From assembly GCA_002946415.1 (NCBI GenBank), contig NJPS01000076.1, positions 1,178,001 through 1,242,000 of the forward strand: 64,000 nt of DNA, given 5' to 3'. Under the pieces are notes generated by a model, which did no database searches, was not told where the DNA came from, and was given only the letters and a program-made list of their open reading frames with translations. Every line of letters begins with the position of its first letter. Within the stretch, counting starts at the first letter, position 1. This DNA is from Rutstroemia sp. NJR-2017a BVV2 (lineage: Eukaryota; Ascomycota; Leotiomycetes; Helotiales; Rutstroemiaceae). The position numbers and the translations under genes were made by a program. Shown here piece after piece: positions 63,698-64,000 of this stretch.

Positions 63698-64000
63698 TCA
63701 CGCTCTTCCGACGTCTCCTTCCCAGACAGCTTCAATAATCCCCAATCTACTACCCTCCGGAACCCAAGCCTTCACTTGCCCAAACCTAGCATCGGCACTT
63801 CGGAACAGATGGTCCCAGTCGTCAGCATCCCGTTCTCGAGAATTGAACAGTGAGAACATGATCATATCCATATCCCTACTCTAAACATCAGCATTTCTAT
63901 CAACATCTCACGAACAAAGAAGCATACCTTGCAGCCCTCTCCCTGAGAATTGGCGCCGTTCCGGGCTCCGGAAGCAAATGATCATAACAAACTACCTTCG
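63698..64000 (-). CDS. O-methyltransferase (class I SAM, family 2 type), 3' end only
   Basis: C-terminal part of a plant/fungal-type O-methyltransferase that methylates hydroxyl groups of small molecules using S-adenosylmethionine. Two exon pieces: 63928 to beyond the right edge, and 63698-63875, joined over a 52-nt GT-AG intron. Spliced, it reads VVCYDHLLPEPGTAP (the strand and loop after the catalytic region), RERAARDMDMIMFSLFNSRE, then DDWDHLFRSADARFGQV and a closing PEGSRLGIIEAVWEG. That is the standard ending of this family (DL-D-hydrophobic, NSRER, then PEGS-IIE). The SAM-binding motif is outside the window. It is the only small-molecule tailoring enzyme besides the UstYa pair on this side, about 5 kb from them. 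Confidence 0.83.

Overview
The window is nuclear DNA of a filamentous ascomycete (Pezizomycotina). Genes are split by short GT-AG introns of about 50-120 nt, and the gene set is typical of such fungi: a Ste12 factor with two C-terminal C2H2 fingers, a Zn2Cys6 regulator, a NACHT-ankyrin NLR, two UstYa-type oxidases and an MFS sugar transporter. The class Leotiomycetes is my inference from the feel of the proteins and was not tested. Exon borders were read by hand; every complete spliced model given below sums to a whole number of codons.

Layout. 1-622 (-): 5' part of a zinc alcohol dehydrogenase. 1576-5235 (-): Nto1/BRPF-like PHD-finger chromatin protein. 6194-7036 (+): short-chain dehydrogenase broken by several small indels. 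7538-9505 (+): Zn2Cys6 regulator. 10051-10836 (-): disordered S/R/D-rich protein. 11926-12919 (-): seven-helix membrane protein. 14429-16554 (-): six-exon sugar transporter. 16555-30052: about 13.5 kb in which I recognise no gene, ending in the pyrimidine-rich leader of ste12 (30053-32484, +). 32485-36094: G-rich low-complexity DNA with no firm gene. 36095-39318 (+): NLR-type protein. 42752-46949 (+): GMC oxidase fused to an alpha/beta hydrolase. 49153-53106 (+): secreted protein with two GH32 fructan-hydrolase modules in one chain.

53731-58760 is the most interesting part. A secreted polyprotein with 12 copies of an identical 18-residue Lys/Ala-rich peptide lies divergent to a UstYa-family (DUF3328) oxidase gene, and a second UstYa-family gene follows downstream. 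A repeat precursor plus UstYa oxidases is the signature of fungal RiPP (dikaritin) clusters such as ustiloxin and phomopsin. This precursor is unusual: the repeat has no aromatic residue and no Lys-Arg Kex2 site, only one Lys-Lys. The locus therefore looks like a candidate undescribed RiPP or secreted-peptide system. Two large orphan genes (59216-61337 and 61683-63188) and the 3' end of an O-methyltransferase (63698 to the edge) follow; whether they belong to the cluster cannot be told from this window.
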